In this document: positions 1 through 7,770 of the stretch, in pieces
Position numbering within the stretch: position 1 is the first letter of the stretch
Layout of the letters: each line of letters opens with the position of its first letter
NCBI GenBank assembly: GCA_012514535.1
Contig: JAAZAA010000021.1
Location: forward strand, 1-60,941
DNA length: 60,941 nucleotides
Origin: Myxococcales bacterium
GTDB taxonomy: Bacteria; Myxococcota_A; Polyangia; Polyangiales; Polyangiaceae
Direction: 5' to 3'
Program-made: the position numbers and the translations under genes
The notes under the pieces: generated by a model
What the model was told of the DNA's origin: nothing
Databases searched by the model: none
What the model saw: the letters and a program-made list of their open reading frames with translations, nothing else

Positions 1-546
1 GCCGCCGTCGCGGGCCGGATGGACTACTCGTACTACTACGAGGCGGCCCGGCACGCCCTCGACACCCACGCGCAGATGCTCTCCCCGGAGAACATGGAGT
101 GGCTGCGCGGCCTCCCCTACAAGGTCACCCTCGACGACATCGGCGTGCACCTGTGTCACGGCTCCCCCGTGCGCCTCGAGGAGTTCGAGTACATCTTCGC
201 GCCCGAGCAGGCGCGTGAGTGTTTGCAGATATTCGACGAGCTCGGTCACATCACCCTGATCGGGCACTCCCACCTCTGCAAGGTGTTCGCGCTCACGCCC
301 ACCACGGTGGAGGAGCTCCCGCCCATCGACTTCGTCCTGGAGTCGGACCGCAAGTACATCGTGAGCGTCGGCTCCGTCGGGCAGCCGCGCGACTACGACA
401 ACCGCGCCAGCTTCGTGATCTACGACTCGGAGACCCGCGCCTTCGAGTTCAAGCGGGTCGAGTACGACATCGAGACGGCCGCGGACAAGGTGCTGCGCGC
501 CCGCCTCGAGCGCAACTTCGCGCACCGGCTCTTCATCGGCGTCTGA
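1..546 (+). CDS. Metallophosphoesterase, C-terminal part (5' end outside window)
   Basis: The reading frame is already open at base 1, so the first ATG at 19 need not be the true start and the N-terminal metal-binding motifs lie outside the window. About 181 residues are visible. They carry the late motifs of calcineurin-like phosphoesterases: HGSP (LCHGSP) and GHSH (LIGHSHL), where the histidines normally bind the dinuclear metal centre. A conserved VGSVGQPRD segment follows. The closest well-known relatives are YfcE/diadenosine-tetraphosphatase-like proteins of about 240-260 residues; the substrate cannot be told from this fragment. The stop is followed at once by short direct repeats. Confidence 0.85.
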   Translation, partial: AAVAGRMDYSYYYEAARHALDTHAQMLSPENMEWLRGLPYKVTLDDIGVHLCHGSPVRLEEFEYIFAPEQARECLQIFDELGHITLIGHSHLCKVFALTPTTVEELPPIDFVLESDRKYIVSVGSVGQPRDYDNRASFVIYDSETRAFEFKRVEYDIETAADKVLRARLERNFAHRLFIGV

Positions 547-551
547 GCGAC

Positions 552-622
552 GCGCACGGCGTCGACGCCGCGGCGCAGGCGATGCCGGGCGCAGGCGATG
601 CCGGGCGCACGGCGTTGACGCC
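552..622. repeat. Nested direct repeats A-B-B-A'
   Basis: An 18-bp element (552-569) recurs with one mismatch at 605-622. Between them are two perfect tandem copies of a 16-bp unit (573-588 and 589-604, GCGCAGGCGATGCCGG). The array lies just after the stop codon of the phosphoesterase and before the convergent rhomboid gene. It has no coding role that I can see. Confidence 0.8.
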
Positions 623-657
623 GACTCACCGCGCGGCGCCGCTCCCTTTCAGAAGGG

Positions 658-1428
658 TCACTTCCAGAAGGGACGTCGTTGCTTCGGGTCCTCACGCCAG
701 AAGACCCCCTGACGCCGCGGCGGGCGCGTGGGCGCCTGCCAGCCGGACCAGCTGCCCTGGCTCTGTCGCGTGCGCCCGCTGGCGAAGGAGCGGATCGTGA
801 ACAGCCCCACGACGAAGCCTCCGATGTGCGCGAAGAACGCCACTCCGCCTTCGGCGCGCCCGATGGCTCCCAGCCCGCCGAGCAGGTTGACCAGGAACCA
901 CTCCCCCACCACGAACCAGGCGGGCAGCGCGATCAGCGGGCCCATGAGCAGCCAGAGCGGCAGGATCGGGTTCACCACGGCGATCGGCGCGCGCGGGTGG
1001 AGCACGACGTAGCCGCCCAGCACCGCGGCGATCGCGCCGGACGCGCCCACCATCGGGATGTTGCTCGAGGGGTTCACCAAGAACTGACACGTCGCGGCGC
1101 CGAACCCCCCGAGGAGATAGAACGCGAGGTAGCGCGCGTGCCCGAGGGCGTCCTCCACGTTGTCGCCGAAGATGTGCAGGAAGAGCATGTTCCACCCGAG
1201 GTGAGCCCAGCCACCGTGCATGAACATGCTCGTCACCACGGTGAACGCCTCCCCCAGCGGGTCCTGCGCCAGCCGCGTGGGGACGAGCCCATAGGCGGGG
1301 ATGACCCACGCCGCCCCACCCCCCTGGAGCACGACCTGAGCGAGGAAGACGGCGACGTTCGCGGCGATGAGGACCACCGTCACCACCGCGGGCCCTCGGG
1401 TCGGGTTGTTGTCGTAGAGCGGGATCAT
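658..1428 (-). CDS. Rhomboid family intramembrane serine protease
   Basis: A 256-residue multi-pass membrane protein with the rhomboid core. The HxxxHLxxN motif is at His71-Asn80 (HGGWAHLGWN), the catalytic Ser130 is in GASGA, and the catalytic His201 is in AHIGG. Together these form the Ser/His dyad plus the oxyanion-hole Asn/His. About six hydrophobic helices are visible. The C-terminal 45 residues are Arg/Pro/Trp-rich and presumably cytosolic. The protein should cleave transmembrane segments of membrane substrates; the substrate is unknown. It is transcribed towards the phosphoesterase and divergently from the lipoprotein gene at 1505, with 76 bases between starts, so the two promoters must overlap in this short gap. 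Confidence 0.93.
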   Translation of the reverse strand: MIPLYDNNPTRGPAVVTVVLIAANVAVFLAQVVLQGGGAAWVIPAYGLVPTRLAQDPLGEAFTVVTSMFMHGGWAHLGWNMLFLHIFGDNVEDALGHARYLAFYLLGGFGAATCQFLVNPSSNIPMVGASGAIAAVLGGYVVLHPRAPIAVVNPILPLWLLMGPLIALPAWFVVGEWFLVNLLGGLGAIGRAEGGVAFFAHIGGFVVGLFTIRSFASGRTRQSQGSWSGWQAPTRPPRRQGVFWREDPKQRRPFWK

Positions 1429-1504
1429 GTGAGGTCTTCGGGTTCCGTGGCCGCCGGACGGGTCCTAACACGGAGCCGGGCCCGTGCTAGGGTGCCGGAC
1501 GGCA

Positions 1505-2026
1505 ATGGTCGTGCCCCGCGCCGCATCGGCAATCAGAAAACTCCTGACCGGGGTGGGCGTCTTCTTTCTCGGCTGTGGAGGAGGGCCCCACTACGACGGC
1601 AACGCATTTCGGAGCGATGAGCTGGCGTTCCAGATCGGCCCGCCCCCGGCGAGCTGGCGCCCCCTGGACAGCGATGAGGCGCTGCTCGCCTTCCGTGACG
1701 ACACGAGCCGCGCGACCATCGCCGTGAACGGCCGCTGTCATCGCGACGGCGATGACGTCCCGCTGCAAGCCCTCACGCATCATCTGTTCTTGCAGTTCAC
1801 CGACCGGGAGCTCGTGGAGCGGGAGGAGCTCGAGCTCGACGATCGCGCCGCCCTGCGCACCGAGCTCGTCGCTCGGCTCGACGGCGTCCCCAAGCATTTC
1901 ACCGTGTACGTCCTCAAGAAAAACGGCTGCGTCTACGACTTCTTGCGCATCGCGGACGTGCGCTCGGAGACGGGGCAGCAGGAGTTCAGGAGCTTCGTGC
2001 AGACGTTCCGGACGGTGCGGCCATGA
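1505..2026 (+). CDS. Predicted lipoprotein, unknown function
   Basis: The ATG at 1505 is preferred over an in-frame GTG at 1484 because it gives a clean signal sequence: basic residues, a hydrophobic stretch, then a lipobox-like FLGC followed by three Gly-rich residues. The mature part, about 150 residues, is soluble and charged, with two further Cys residues. I do not recognise a family. The stop overlaps the start of the MlaE permease gene (ATGA), so the two are translationally coupled. That suggests an envelope function linked to the permease, which is an inference from position only. Confidence 0.75.
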   Translation: MVVPRAASAIRKLLTGVGVFFLGCGGGPHYDGNAFRSDELAFQIGPPPASWRPLDSDEALLAFRDDTSRATIAVNGRCHRDGDDVPLQALTHHLFLQFTDRELVEREELELDDRAALRTELVARLDGVPKHFTVYVLKKNGCVYDFLRIADVRSETGQQEFRSFVQTFRTVRP

Positions 2027-2982
2027 CGGGCGGCGGAGGTGGCCCCCAGGATCGCCCCCCGGAGCGCCCAGGGGGTCCCGGCGATCCCCTCGGATCGCGG
2101 TCCGGACCGTCGAACCCGCCCCCCGGAGAGAGCCGGCCGAGCGCGAGCGATCCGTACTCCGTCCAGCCCTCCACGATGCGCTTCGGTCCTCCGCCGCAGC
2201 CCACCTTCATCGAGCGGCAGGTGGACAGCTGGCTCGGTTTGCTCCGCCACCTGGGGCAGGTCGCCGAGATGACCCTCGGGACCCTGCGCGCCGGCTTTCG
2301 GCGGCCCTTCGAGGGCAAGGCGATCATCGCGCAGCTCGAGGCGGTGGGGGTCGCGTCCATGGGCATCGTGACCGTGACGAGCGTCTTCATCGGCATGGTG
2401 ATGGCGGTGCAGTTCGCGTTCGGTCTCCGGAAGTTCGGGGGCATGGAGTACACCCCGCGCGTGATCTCCTTGAGCTTCGCCCGGGAGCTCGCCCCGACCC
2501 TCACCGCCATCATCGTCGGCGGACGCATCGGCGCGGGCATGGCCGCGGAGGTGGGCGCGATGGCGGTCACGGAGCAGATCGATGCCGTGCGGGCCCTCGG
2601 CGCGGATCCCCTGAAGAAGCTCGTGTGGCCCCGGCTGGTGGCCTCCGTCATCGTGCTCCCGCTGCTCGGCGCGATCGCCCTGGTGCTCGGGGTGGGCGGC
2701 GCCATGGTGGTCACGGACCTGCAGTTCGACATCCCCGCGAGCTTCTTCCTGCGGAGCTCCCTGTCGACCATTACGATGATGGATTTCGCCGCGGGGCTCG
2801 TAAAGACGCCGGTGTTCGGGGCGATCATCGCGCTGACCGGGTGTCACTTCGGTATGACGACCCGGGGTGGCACCGCGGGCGTCGGCAACAGCACGACGCG
2901 CACCGTGGTGGCGATCTCCATCGCGATCTTCATCGCGGATTTCTTCCTGACGAAGGCCGTCATCGCCGTGTGGCCCGCGTGA
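2023..2982 (+). CDS. mlaE: MlaE-family ABC transporter permease
   Basis: A 319-residue protein with a roughly 60-residue Gly/Pro/Ser-rich N-terminal extension, then a complete MlaE (DUF140) permease domain. The signature GGRIGAGMAAEVGAM is at about residues 165-180, preceded by RELAPTLTAI, with about five membrane helices. MlaE permeases form the inner-membrane channel of MlaFEDB-type systems, which move phospholipids between membranes. The usual partners (MlaF ATPase, MlaD MCE protein) are not in this window, so they must be encoded elsewhere, or the adjacent lipoprotein may play an accessory role. The start is fixed by the ATGA overlap with the upstream gene. A standard Mla domain is about 255 residues, so the extension is unusual. 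Confidence 0.92.
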   Translation: MTGGGGGPQDRPPERPGGPGDPLGSRSGPSNPPPGESRPSASDPYSVQPSTMRFGPPPQPTFIERQVDSWLGLLRHLGQVAEMTLGTLRAGFRRPFEGKAIIAQLEAVGVASMGIVTVTSVFIGMVMAVQFAFGLRKFGGMEYTPRVISLSFARELAPTLTAIIVGGRIGAGMAAEVGAMAVTEQIDAVRALGADPLKKLVWPRLVASVIVLPLLGAIALVLGVGGAMVVTDLQFDIPASFFLRSSLSTITMMDFAAGLVKTPVFGAIIALTGCHFGMTTRGGTAGVGNSTTRTVVAISIAIFIADFFLTKAVIAVWPA

Positions 2983-3116
2983 GCTCCCGCGCCTCGTCGC
3001 CGGCCCCGCGGGGGCGTTCGGCGGCGGCGGGGGCGCATGTCGGTGCGCCTGAGCGAGGCCCGCGGGGGTCGGTCGCCTTGCGTGGCCCTGGCGACGGTCC
3101 CCATACTGCGGGGGCC

Positions 3117-3710
3117 ATGGGAGTGGATCGGGCAGCAGCCCGCGCAGCCATTCGGAGCTTCCTCCTCGCGCTCGGCCAGGATCCGGACGCGGCGGAGCTC
3201 GCGCAGACCGCCGAACGCGTCGCGGACGCCTTCGTCGACGAGCTGCTCGTCGGGTACTCCGTCGACGTCGAGGAGCTGATCCGCTCGGGCTCCGAACCCT
3301 GCACGGCGGAGGTGCGGGACCCCATCGTGCTCGACGAGCTCGCGGTGGTCACCGTGTGTCCGCACCACCTGCTCGTCGCCGAGGGCGTGGCCACGGTGGC
3401 CTACGTGCCCGGCGAGCGGATCGTCGGCTTCGGCACGGTGGCGCGCCTGGTGGACGCCTTGAGCCGCCGCTTGACCCTCCAGGAGCACATCGCGCCGGGG
3501 ATCGCGGACGCCCTCATGACCCACGGGGGTGCCCAGGGCGTCTGCGTGCGGCTGGTCATGAACCACGCGTGCCTGCGCGCCCGCGGCCCGGTGCAGTCGA
3601 GGGCGCGGGCCATCTCCGTCGCGGCCCGGGGGTGCCTCGAAGAGCCCCAACGCTGGGAGGGGTTGCTCCGGGTCTCCAGCGGCGTCGACGAGAGGGGCGA
3701 GACCCGATGA
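3117..3710 (+). CDS. folE: GTP cyclohydrolase I
   Basis: A 197-residue protein matching GTP cyclohydrolase I, which converts GTP to 7,8-dihydroneopterin triphosphate, the first step of folate and pterin synthesis. The zinc ligands appear as Cys81 and His84 (CPHH) and Cys152 (HACLRARG); the guanine-binding Glu123 is in LQEH. The usual CEHH motif reads CPHH here, a noticeable change next to the metal site. The protein is slightly shorter than the roughly 220-residue E. coli enzyme because of a short N-terminus. The start is the ATG at 3117; upstream, in-frame codons lie inside the mlaE region and look non-coding. The stop overlaps the SDR gene (ATGA). Confidence 0.88.
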   Translation: MGVDRAAARAAIRSFLLALGQDPDAAELAQTAERVADAFVDELLVGYSVDVEELIRSGSEPCTAEVRDPIVLDELAVVTVCPHHLLVAEGVATVAYVPGERIVGFGTVARLVDALSRRLTLQEHIAPGIADALMTHGGAQGVCVRLVMNHACLRARGPVQSRARAISVAARGCLEEPQRWEGLLRVSSGVDERGETR

Positions 3711-4390
3711 GCCTCGCCGTCGTCACGGGGGGGAGCCGAGGCATCGGGCGCGCGACCGCGTTCGCCCTGGCGGCCCGCGGGTTCTCCCTGGCGCTGCCCG
3801 CGCGGCCCTCGGCGGCTCGGACCGAGACGGAGGAGGAGCTGCGGCGCCGCGGCGTGAAGCATCGCTTCTTCGACTGCGACCTGACGGAGGGGGCGGAGCT
3901 GACGCGCACCGCCGAGCTCATCCTGGCGGAGTGCGGCGCGCCGGACGTGCTCGTCAACAACGCGGGGATCATCGAGCGGGCGTCCGTCGCCGAGTGCACG
4001 GACGCGAGCTGGGAGCGGCAGCTCGCCCTGAACCTCACGGCGCCCTTTCGCCTGACCCGCAGCTTCCTGCCGGCGATGTTGGAGCGTCGACGGGGACGGA
4101 TCCTGCACGTGGCGAGCATCTCCGCGGTGCTGGGGACGGCCCGCCAGGCCGCCTACCACGCGAGCAAGTGGGGGCTGCTCGGCTTCATGAAGTGCCTGGC
4201 CGAAGAGCTCAGCGACACGGGGCTGATGACCTGCGCGATCCTCCCTGGATCCGTGGAGACGGACATGCTCGCCGGCAGCGGCTTCCCCGCGCGCATGACC
4301 CCCGACGAGGTGGCCCGCACCCTGTGCTTCTACGCGACGGAGGCCCCCCTGGCGCACAACGGGGCGATCGTCGAGATGTTCGGCACGTGA
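3707..4390 (+). CDS. Short-chain dehydrogenase/reductase
   Basis: A 227-residue classical SDR: Rossmann motif TGGSRGIG (residues 7-14), NNAG at 84-87, Ser137/139, Tyr150 and Lys154 (YHASK). It should be an NAD(P)H-dependent reductase or dehydrogenase and looks most like FabG-type 3-oxoacyl-ACP reductases. Because it overlaps folE by 4 bp, a role as a dihydropteridine/dihydromonapterin reductase (FolM-like) is possible. However, the glycine motif is TGxxRGIG rather than the TGxxxRxG of pteridine reductases, so the substrate is left open. It is the last gene of the rightward lipoprotein-mlaE-folE-SDR run. Confidence 0.87.
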   Translation: MSLAVVTGGSRGIGRATAFALAARGFSLALPARPSAARTETEEELRRRGVKHRFFDCDLTEGAELTRTAELILAECGAPDVLVNNAGIIERASVAECTDASWERQLALNLTAPFRLTRSFLPAMLERRRGRILHVASISAVLGTARQAAYHASKWGLLGFMKCLAEELSDTGLMTCAILPGSVETDMLAGSGFPARMTPDEVARTLCFYATEAPLAHNGAIVEMFGT

Positions 4391-4932
4391 CGGCGCGCCC
4401 CCATCGTCGATTCCGCCTCGGTCCACGCAGGCCTCGGTCGACGCAAGCGGTCGCCCCGATAGTCGGTCTCGGGCCGGCGGCGGGCGCACAAAAGTGGAAA
4501 GGGCCCACCACACCCGCTTTCCTCTACCGTTGCTCCCTTCCGGGCCTGGCGGGGTTCGAGGCGCGCTGTTGGCGGACCCGTGAGTCGTGAACCACGATGA
4601 AGTAGCTCACGAACGCGTCCTCGACGGACGCCGTCGCTCGTGGCGACGCGGAGTGGTGCGAGCCAGCTCCTCCTAAATACATAGCGCGGGGGGAGGGGGC
4701 TGTCGACCTCTTTCCGGCTCGTTCGGCTCTTGGCGTCGAGGCCCCGACGCGAGGGCCCGCGAGAAGGCTTCTGCTCGACGCCGGGGTGGCTTCCTTGCGC
4801 GGTGGCGCTGACTGCGACGCGCACCGCGGGCCCCCCGCCAGCCGTCGTGGCGCTCGGCGCTCGCGGCGGCTCAGCGCTCGGAGAGCCCACGGCTCAGTGC
4901 TCGGCGCTCGCGGCGGCTCAGTGCTCGGAGAG
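4391..4932. other. Non-protein-coding interval containing the SRP RNA
   Basis: Apart from the SRP RNA (4499-4581, minus) and the repeat array at 4852-4947, I see no supportable gene here. A short A/T-rich stretch (CTCCTAAATACATAG, around 4669-4683) stands out against the GC-rich background. It lies upstream of the SRP RNA on its strand, but about 90 bases away, which is far for a core promoter. The segment 4590-4850 has no coding-like features on either strand. Confidence 0.6.
4499..4581 (-). ncRNA. ffs: Signal recognition particle RNA, small bacterial (4.5S) type
   Basis: Read on the minus strand, the segment contains the SRP domain IV hallmark: CCCCGCCAGGCCCGGAAGGG followed by AGCAACGGTAG. 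This is the GGAA-tetraloop hairpin with the symmetric and asymmetric internal loops that bind the Ffh M domain. The outer ends (GGGTCCGCC near 4580 and GGTGGGCCC near 4501) pair with G-U wobbles to close a single rod of about 80 nt, as expected for the small bacterial form without an Alu domain. A short T-rich run follows on the minus strand. The RNA partners Ffh and FtsY in co-translational targeting. Exact ends are approximate. Confidence 0.9.
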
Positions 4933-4947
4933 TCAGTGCTCGGAGAG
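4852..4947. repeat. Tandem repeats at the 3' end of the diguanylate cyclase gene
   Basis: A 35-bp unit (4852-4886) recurs almost perfectly at 4898-4932, and its last 15 bases (TCAGTGCTCGGAGAG) are repeated again directly at 4933-4947. On the minus strand each TCA reads TGA. The diguanylate cyclase stop codon at 4933-4935 is thus the first of a series of duplicated gene ends. Confidence 0.85.
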
Positions 4948-5973
4948 CCACACCATGTTCCGACCGCGCCGTTTGGCGACGTAGAGCGCCTCGTCCGCCC
5001 TGCGCACCAGCTCGTCGCTGCTGGTGAGCCGCCCCGACGAGAGGGCCACCCCGACGGACGCGGTCACGTGCAGGTGGTGCGCCCGCCCGGCGCGCGCAGA
5101 AGGCGTGGCGCCCGGACACCAGGGCCCCGTGGAGATCGCGAAGGGGGTCGCGGCCACGACGCTCCGCAGTTTCTCGCCGAGGGTGAGCGCCTTCTCCCGC
5201 CCCTCCACGGCGGCGAGCACCGCGAACTCCTCGCCGCCGACCCGGGCGAGGAGATCCGCGCGCCGGACGGTCTCTCGCAGGCGCGCCGCCAAGTCCTTCA
5301 AGACCAGGTCGCCGGCGGGGTGGCCGTAGGTGTCGTTGACGTCCTTGAAGAGGTCCACGTCGAGGAGCAGCAGGGCCAGAGGGGTGAAATTGCGCCGGTG
5401 CAGCTGAAACTCCCGCTCGAGGACCTCCTCGAAGAGCCGCCGGTTGGGCAGCCCGGTGAGCGGATCGTGCAAGGCCTCGCGCTCCCGCCGCTCGAGCTGA
5501 CGTTCGAGGGCTCGCAGCTGCTCCGCGCGGGCGCGCAGGGCGGACTCGCTCGTCAGCAGCCCGACCAACACCCCGCGAGAGACGACGGGCAAGCGATGGA
5601 TGCCGAGGGAGTCCATCCAGGCGATCGCCTCGTCGAGATCCTGATCCGCGGACACGGTCGACACCGGGTGGACCATGAAGCGAACCACGGGAGCGTGGCG
5701 CCAGTTCACGTCCTGAGCGGCGGCCTCCAGGGCGTCGCGGATCGTGAGGATGCCGATGGGGCGGAGCGGGGGGAACGTCTCCTGCCAGGAGCTCGGCATC
5801 ACGAGGGCCTCGTCGGCGACGCGATTGCGCATGCTCCCGTAGATCGCGCCCAGCGGCGTGTCCGCGGGGACGATCAGCGGTCGCGGCTCCATCGCGTGCT
5901 CGACGGTCAGGCCGTGCATTTCCCAAGTCTGAGCCCCGCGCGGGGGAGGCGCCGGGTTCTGCCGCGTCGTCAC
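4933..5973 (-). CDS. CBS-domain-regulated diguanylate cyclase (CBS-CBS-GGDEF)
   Basis: A 346-residue soluble protein. Two CBS repeats occupy about residues 20-150 (a Bateman module, usually an adenosyl-nucleotide sensor). A short coiled coil follows at 145-170, then a GGDEF domain at 172-340 with the intact active motif GGEEF (246-250). An inhibitory I-site RxxD (RRAD, 237-240) sits at the canonical spacing. It should therefore make cyclic-di-GMP from two GTP with product inhibition, under control of nucleotides bound by the CBS pair. The GTG start at 5973 is used; an ATG at 5919, just before the first CBS repeat, is an alternative. The final codons lie inside a tandem repeat array. Confidence 0.9.
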   Translation of the reverse strand: MTTRQNPAPPPRGAQTWEMHGLTVEHAMEPRPLIVPADTPLGAIYGSMRNRVADEALVMPSSWQETFPPLRPIGILTIRDALEAAAQDVNWRHAPVVRFMVHPVSTVSADQDLDEAIAWMDSLGIHRLPVVSRGVLVGLLTSESALRARAEQLRALERQLERREREALHDPLTGLPNRRLFEEVLEREFQLHRRNFTPLALLLLDVDLFKDVNDTYGHPAGDLVLKDLAARLRETVRRADLLARVGGEEFAVLAAVEGREKALTLGEKLRSVVAATPFAISTGPWCPGATPSARAGRAHHLHVTASVGVALSSGRLTSSDELVRRADEALYVAKRRGRNMVWLSEH

Positions 5974-6047
5974 CTCGGGCCAGCGGCTTCGGGGGGGGGG
6001 CGCCCAGCGTTGCCGACGTCGTCGGCGCCGGGTGTGAGGGGGCGGGC

Positions 6048-7559
6048 TCAGGGGCGCGCGCTGTCCGGCGCTCGCGGGGCGGGGGGAGCCGCGTGGAGCG
6101 GGGGCGGCTCATGGCCGCGTGCTTCGCGCTCCTCGTCTGCGTAGGAGCGCCACTCCTTGTCCACGATGAGCCGCGCGCCCCGGGCGAAGGTCACGTAGGA
6201 CCAGCTCCACTGGAGCAGCACCAAGAGGCGATTCCGGAAACCCGAGAGGTAGTAGATGTGCACGACCAGCCAGGCGAACCAGGCCAGCAGCCCGTGCAGC
6301 TTCAGCGCGCCGCTCTCGAGGATGGCCCGCCGCCGGCCGATGGTCGCCATTTGCCCCTTGTCCCGATACTCGAAGTCGCGTCGCGGCTTGCCCGCGAGCT
6401 CGTCGAGGATGGTGCGAGCGACGTACCTGCCCTGCTGCAGGGCGACCGTCGCCACCCCGGGGAGGGGTTTGCCGTCGGGGCCGAGGGCGTGGGCCTGATC
6501 GCCCGCGACGAAGACCCGAGGGTGCCCGGGGATGGTCAGATCGGGGCCCACGAGCACCCGGCCCGCTCGATCCCGCGGCACGCCGAGCACCGCGCCCGTC
6601 TCGGAGGCACGCACGCCCGCGGCCCAGAGCACCGTGTTCGCGCGGATGCGCTCGCGCCCCACCTTCACGCCGTCGGGGGTCACGTCGCTGACGGGGCTGT
6701 CCGCCCACACCTGCACGCCGATGCGCTCCAGATCGCGGACGGCGGTGGCCGCCAGGTCGTCGGGGAAGCTCTGGAGGATGCGGGGCCCCGCCTCCAGCAG
6801 GATGATGCGGGTGAGCTTCGGGTCGATGCTGCGAAAGTCCTTCGAGAGCGTGTAGCGGCTCATCTCCCCGATGGCCCCGGCGAGCTCGACCCCCGTCGGG
6901 CCCCCGCCGACGATGACGAAGGTGAGCGCCGCGCGGCGCTCCTCCATGTCCTTGGCGAGCTCTGCCGTCTCGAAGGCGAGGAGGATCCGTCGGCGGATCT
7001 CCGTCGCTTGTTCCAGGGTCTTCAGGCCGGGCGCGTGGGGCTCCCAGCCCTCATGCCCGAAGTACGCGTGCTGTGCGCCGGCGGCGAGCAGGAGATAATC
7101 GAAAGGATACGCCTGCTCGTGGGTGTGCACGATGCCCTGGGTGTGCACGACGCCCGCGGCCTCCGGCTCCTCCGGCGCCGTACCCCGCGAGGAGAGGGGC
7201 TGCAGCGTGCCGCCGCCGCCGTCGCCGCCCCCAGCTTCGTGCGCCTCTCCGGTGACGGGGGGCGCGCCGTTCCCGTTGGCGCCGCTCGGCGACCGGCTCG
7301 GTGTGGAGCTCAGGGTGACGTTCGTCACCGCCGCCTGCACCACGCGGATGTTGCGGTAGCGGGACAAGAGCCCACGGATGGGCACGGCGATGTCCGCGGG
7401 GCTGAGGCCCGCCGTGGCGACCTGGTACAGCAAGGGCTGGAAGAGGTGGTGGTTGCGCCGATCGATCACGACGACGTCGAGATCGCGCTCGTTGCCGAGC
7501 CGCTTGGCGCAGTTCAGTCCTGCGAACCCCGCGCCCACGATCACCACGCGCTTCTTCAT
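6048..7559 (-). CDS. ndh: Type II NADH dehydrogenase (NDH-2 family)
   Basis: A 503-residue FAD-dependent NADH:quinone oxidoreductase. The FAD-binding GxGxxG is at residues 8-13 (GAGFAG), the NAD-binding VGGGPTGVELAG near the middle, then AAGVRAS and the late FAD motif VFVAGDQA. A hydrophobic C-terminal region (LLAWFAWLVVHIYYLSGF) fits the membrane-anchoring segment of NDH-2. It should pass electrons from NADH to quinone without proton pumping. The ATG at 7559 is chosen because AAAGGGGA precedes it at good distance; an upstream in-frame start at 7589 lacks a site. A Gly/Pro/Ser-rich insertion at about residues 85-145 has no counterpart in standard NDH-2. Confidence 0.92.
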   Translation of the reverse strand: MKKRVVIVGAGFAGLNCAKRLGNERDLDVVVIDRRNHHLFQPLLYQVATAGLSPADIAVPIRGLLSRYRNIRVVQAAVTNVTLSSTPSRSPSGANGNGAPPVTGEAHEAGGGDGGGGTLQPLSSRGTAPEEPEAAGVVHTQGIVHTHEQAYPFDYLLLAAGAQHAYFGHEGWEPHAPGLKTLEQATEIRRRILLAFETAELAKDMEERRAALTFVIVGGGPTGVELAGAIGEMSRYTLSKDFRSIDPKLTRIILLEAGPRILQSFPDDLAATAVRDLERIGVQVWADSPVSDVTPDGVKVGRERIRANTVLWAAGVRASETGAVLGVPRDRAGRVLVGPDLTIPGHPRVFVAGDQAHALGPDGKPLPGVATVALQQGRYVARTILDELAGKPRRDFEYRDKGQMATIGRRRAILESGALKLHGLLAWFAWLVVHIYYLSGFRNRLLVLLQWSWSYVTFARGARLIVDKEWRSYADEEREARGHEPPPLHAAPPAPRAPDSARP

Positions 7560-7770
7560 CGGCGTCCCCTTTCGGCGGGCGAGCTGCATGTCCCTGCTCT
7601 CGGCCGGCCTCGCAACGGGTTAACGAAGTCAAGTGTGGTCGGTCGGGGCGCCGAAATCCAGGAGGCCCGGAGGATCGGCAACCTGCGTCGCGGTCGGGTC
7701 GTTGTTTCCGGTCGCTTGACGTGCTCACCGGCCGCGCCGAAAACTCGTGCATTCAGCGAATGAGCCATCG

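Noticed and set aside
1752-3116. Open frame extending folE far upstream through the mlaE region
   Set aside because: The upstream part is Arg/Pro/Ser-rich and overlaps mlaE in another frame; the enzyme domain begins at 3117.
7716-7744. Possible glgE promoter (TTGACG with GAAAAC)
   Set aside because: The -10 match is poor; not listed as a feature.
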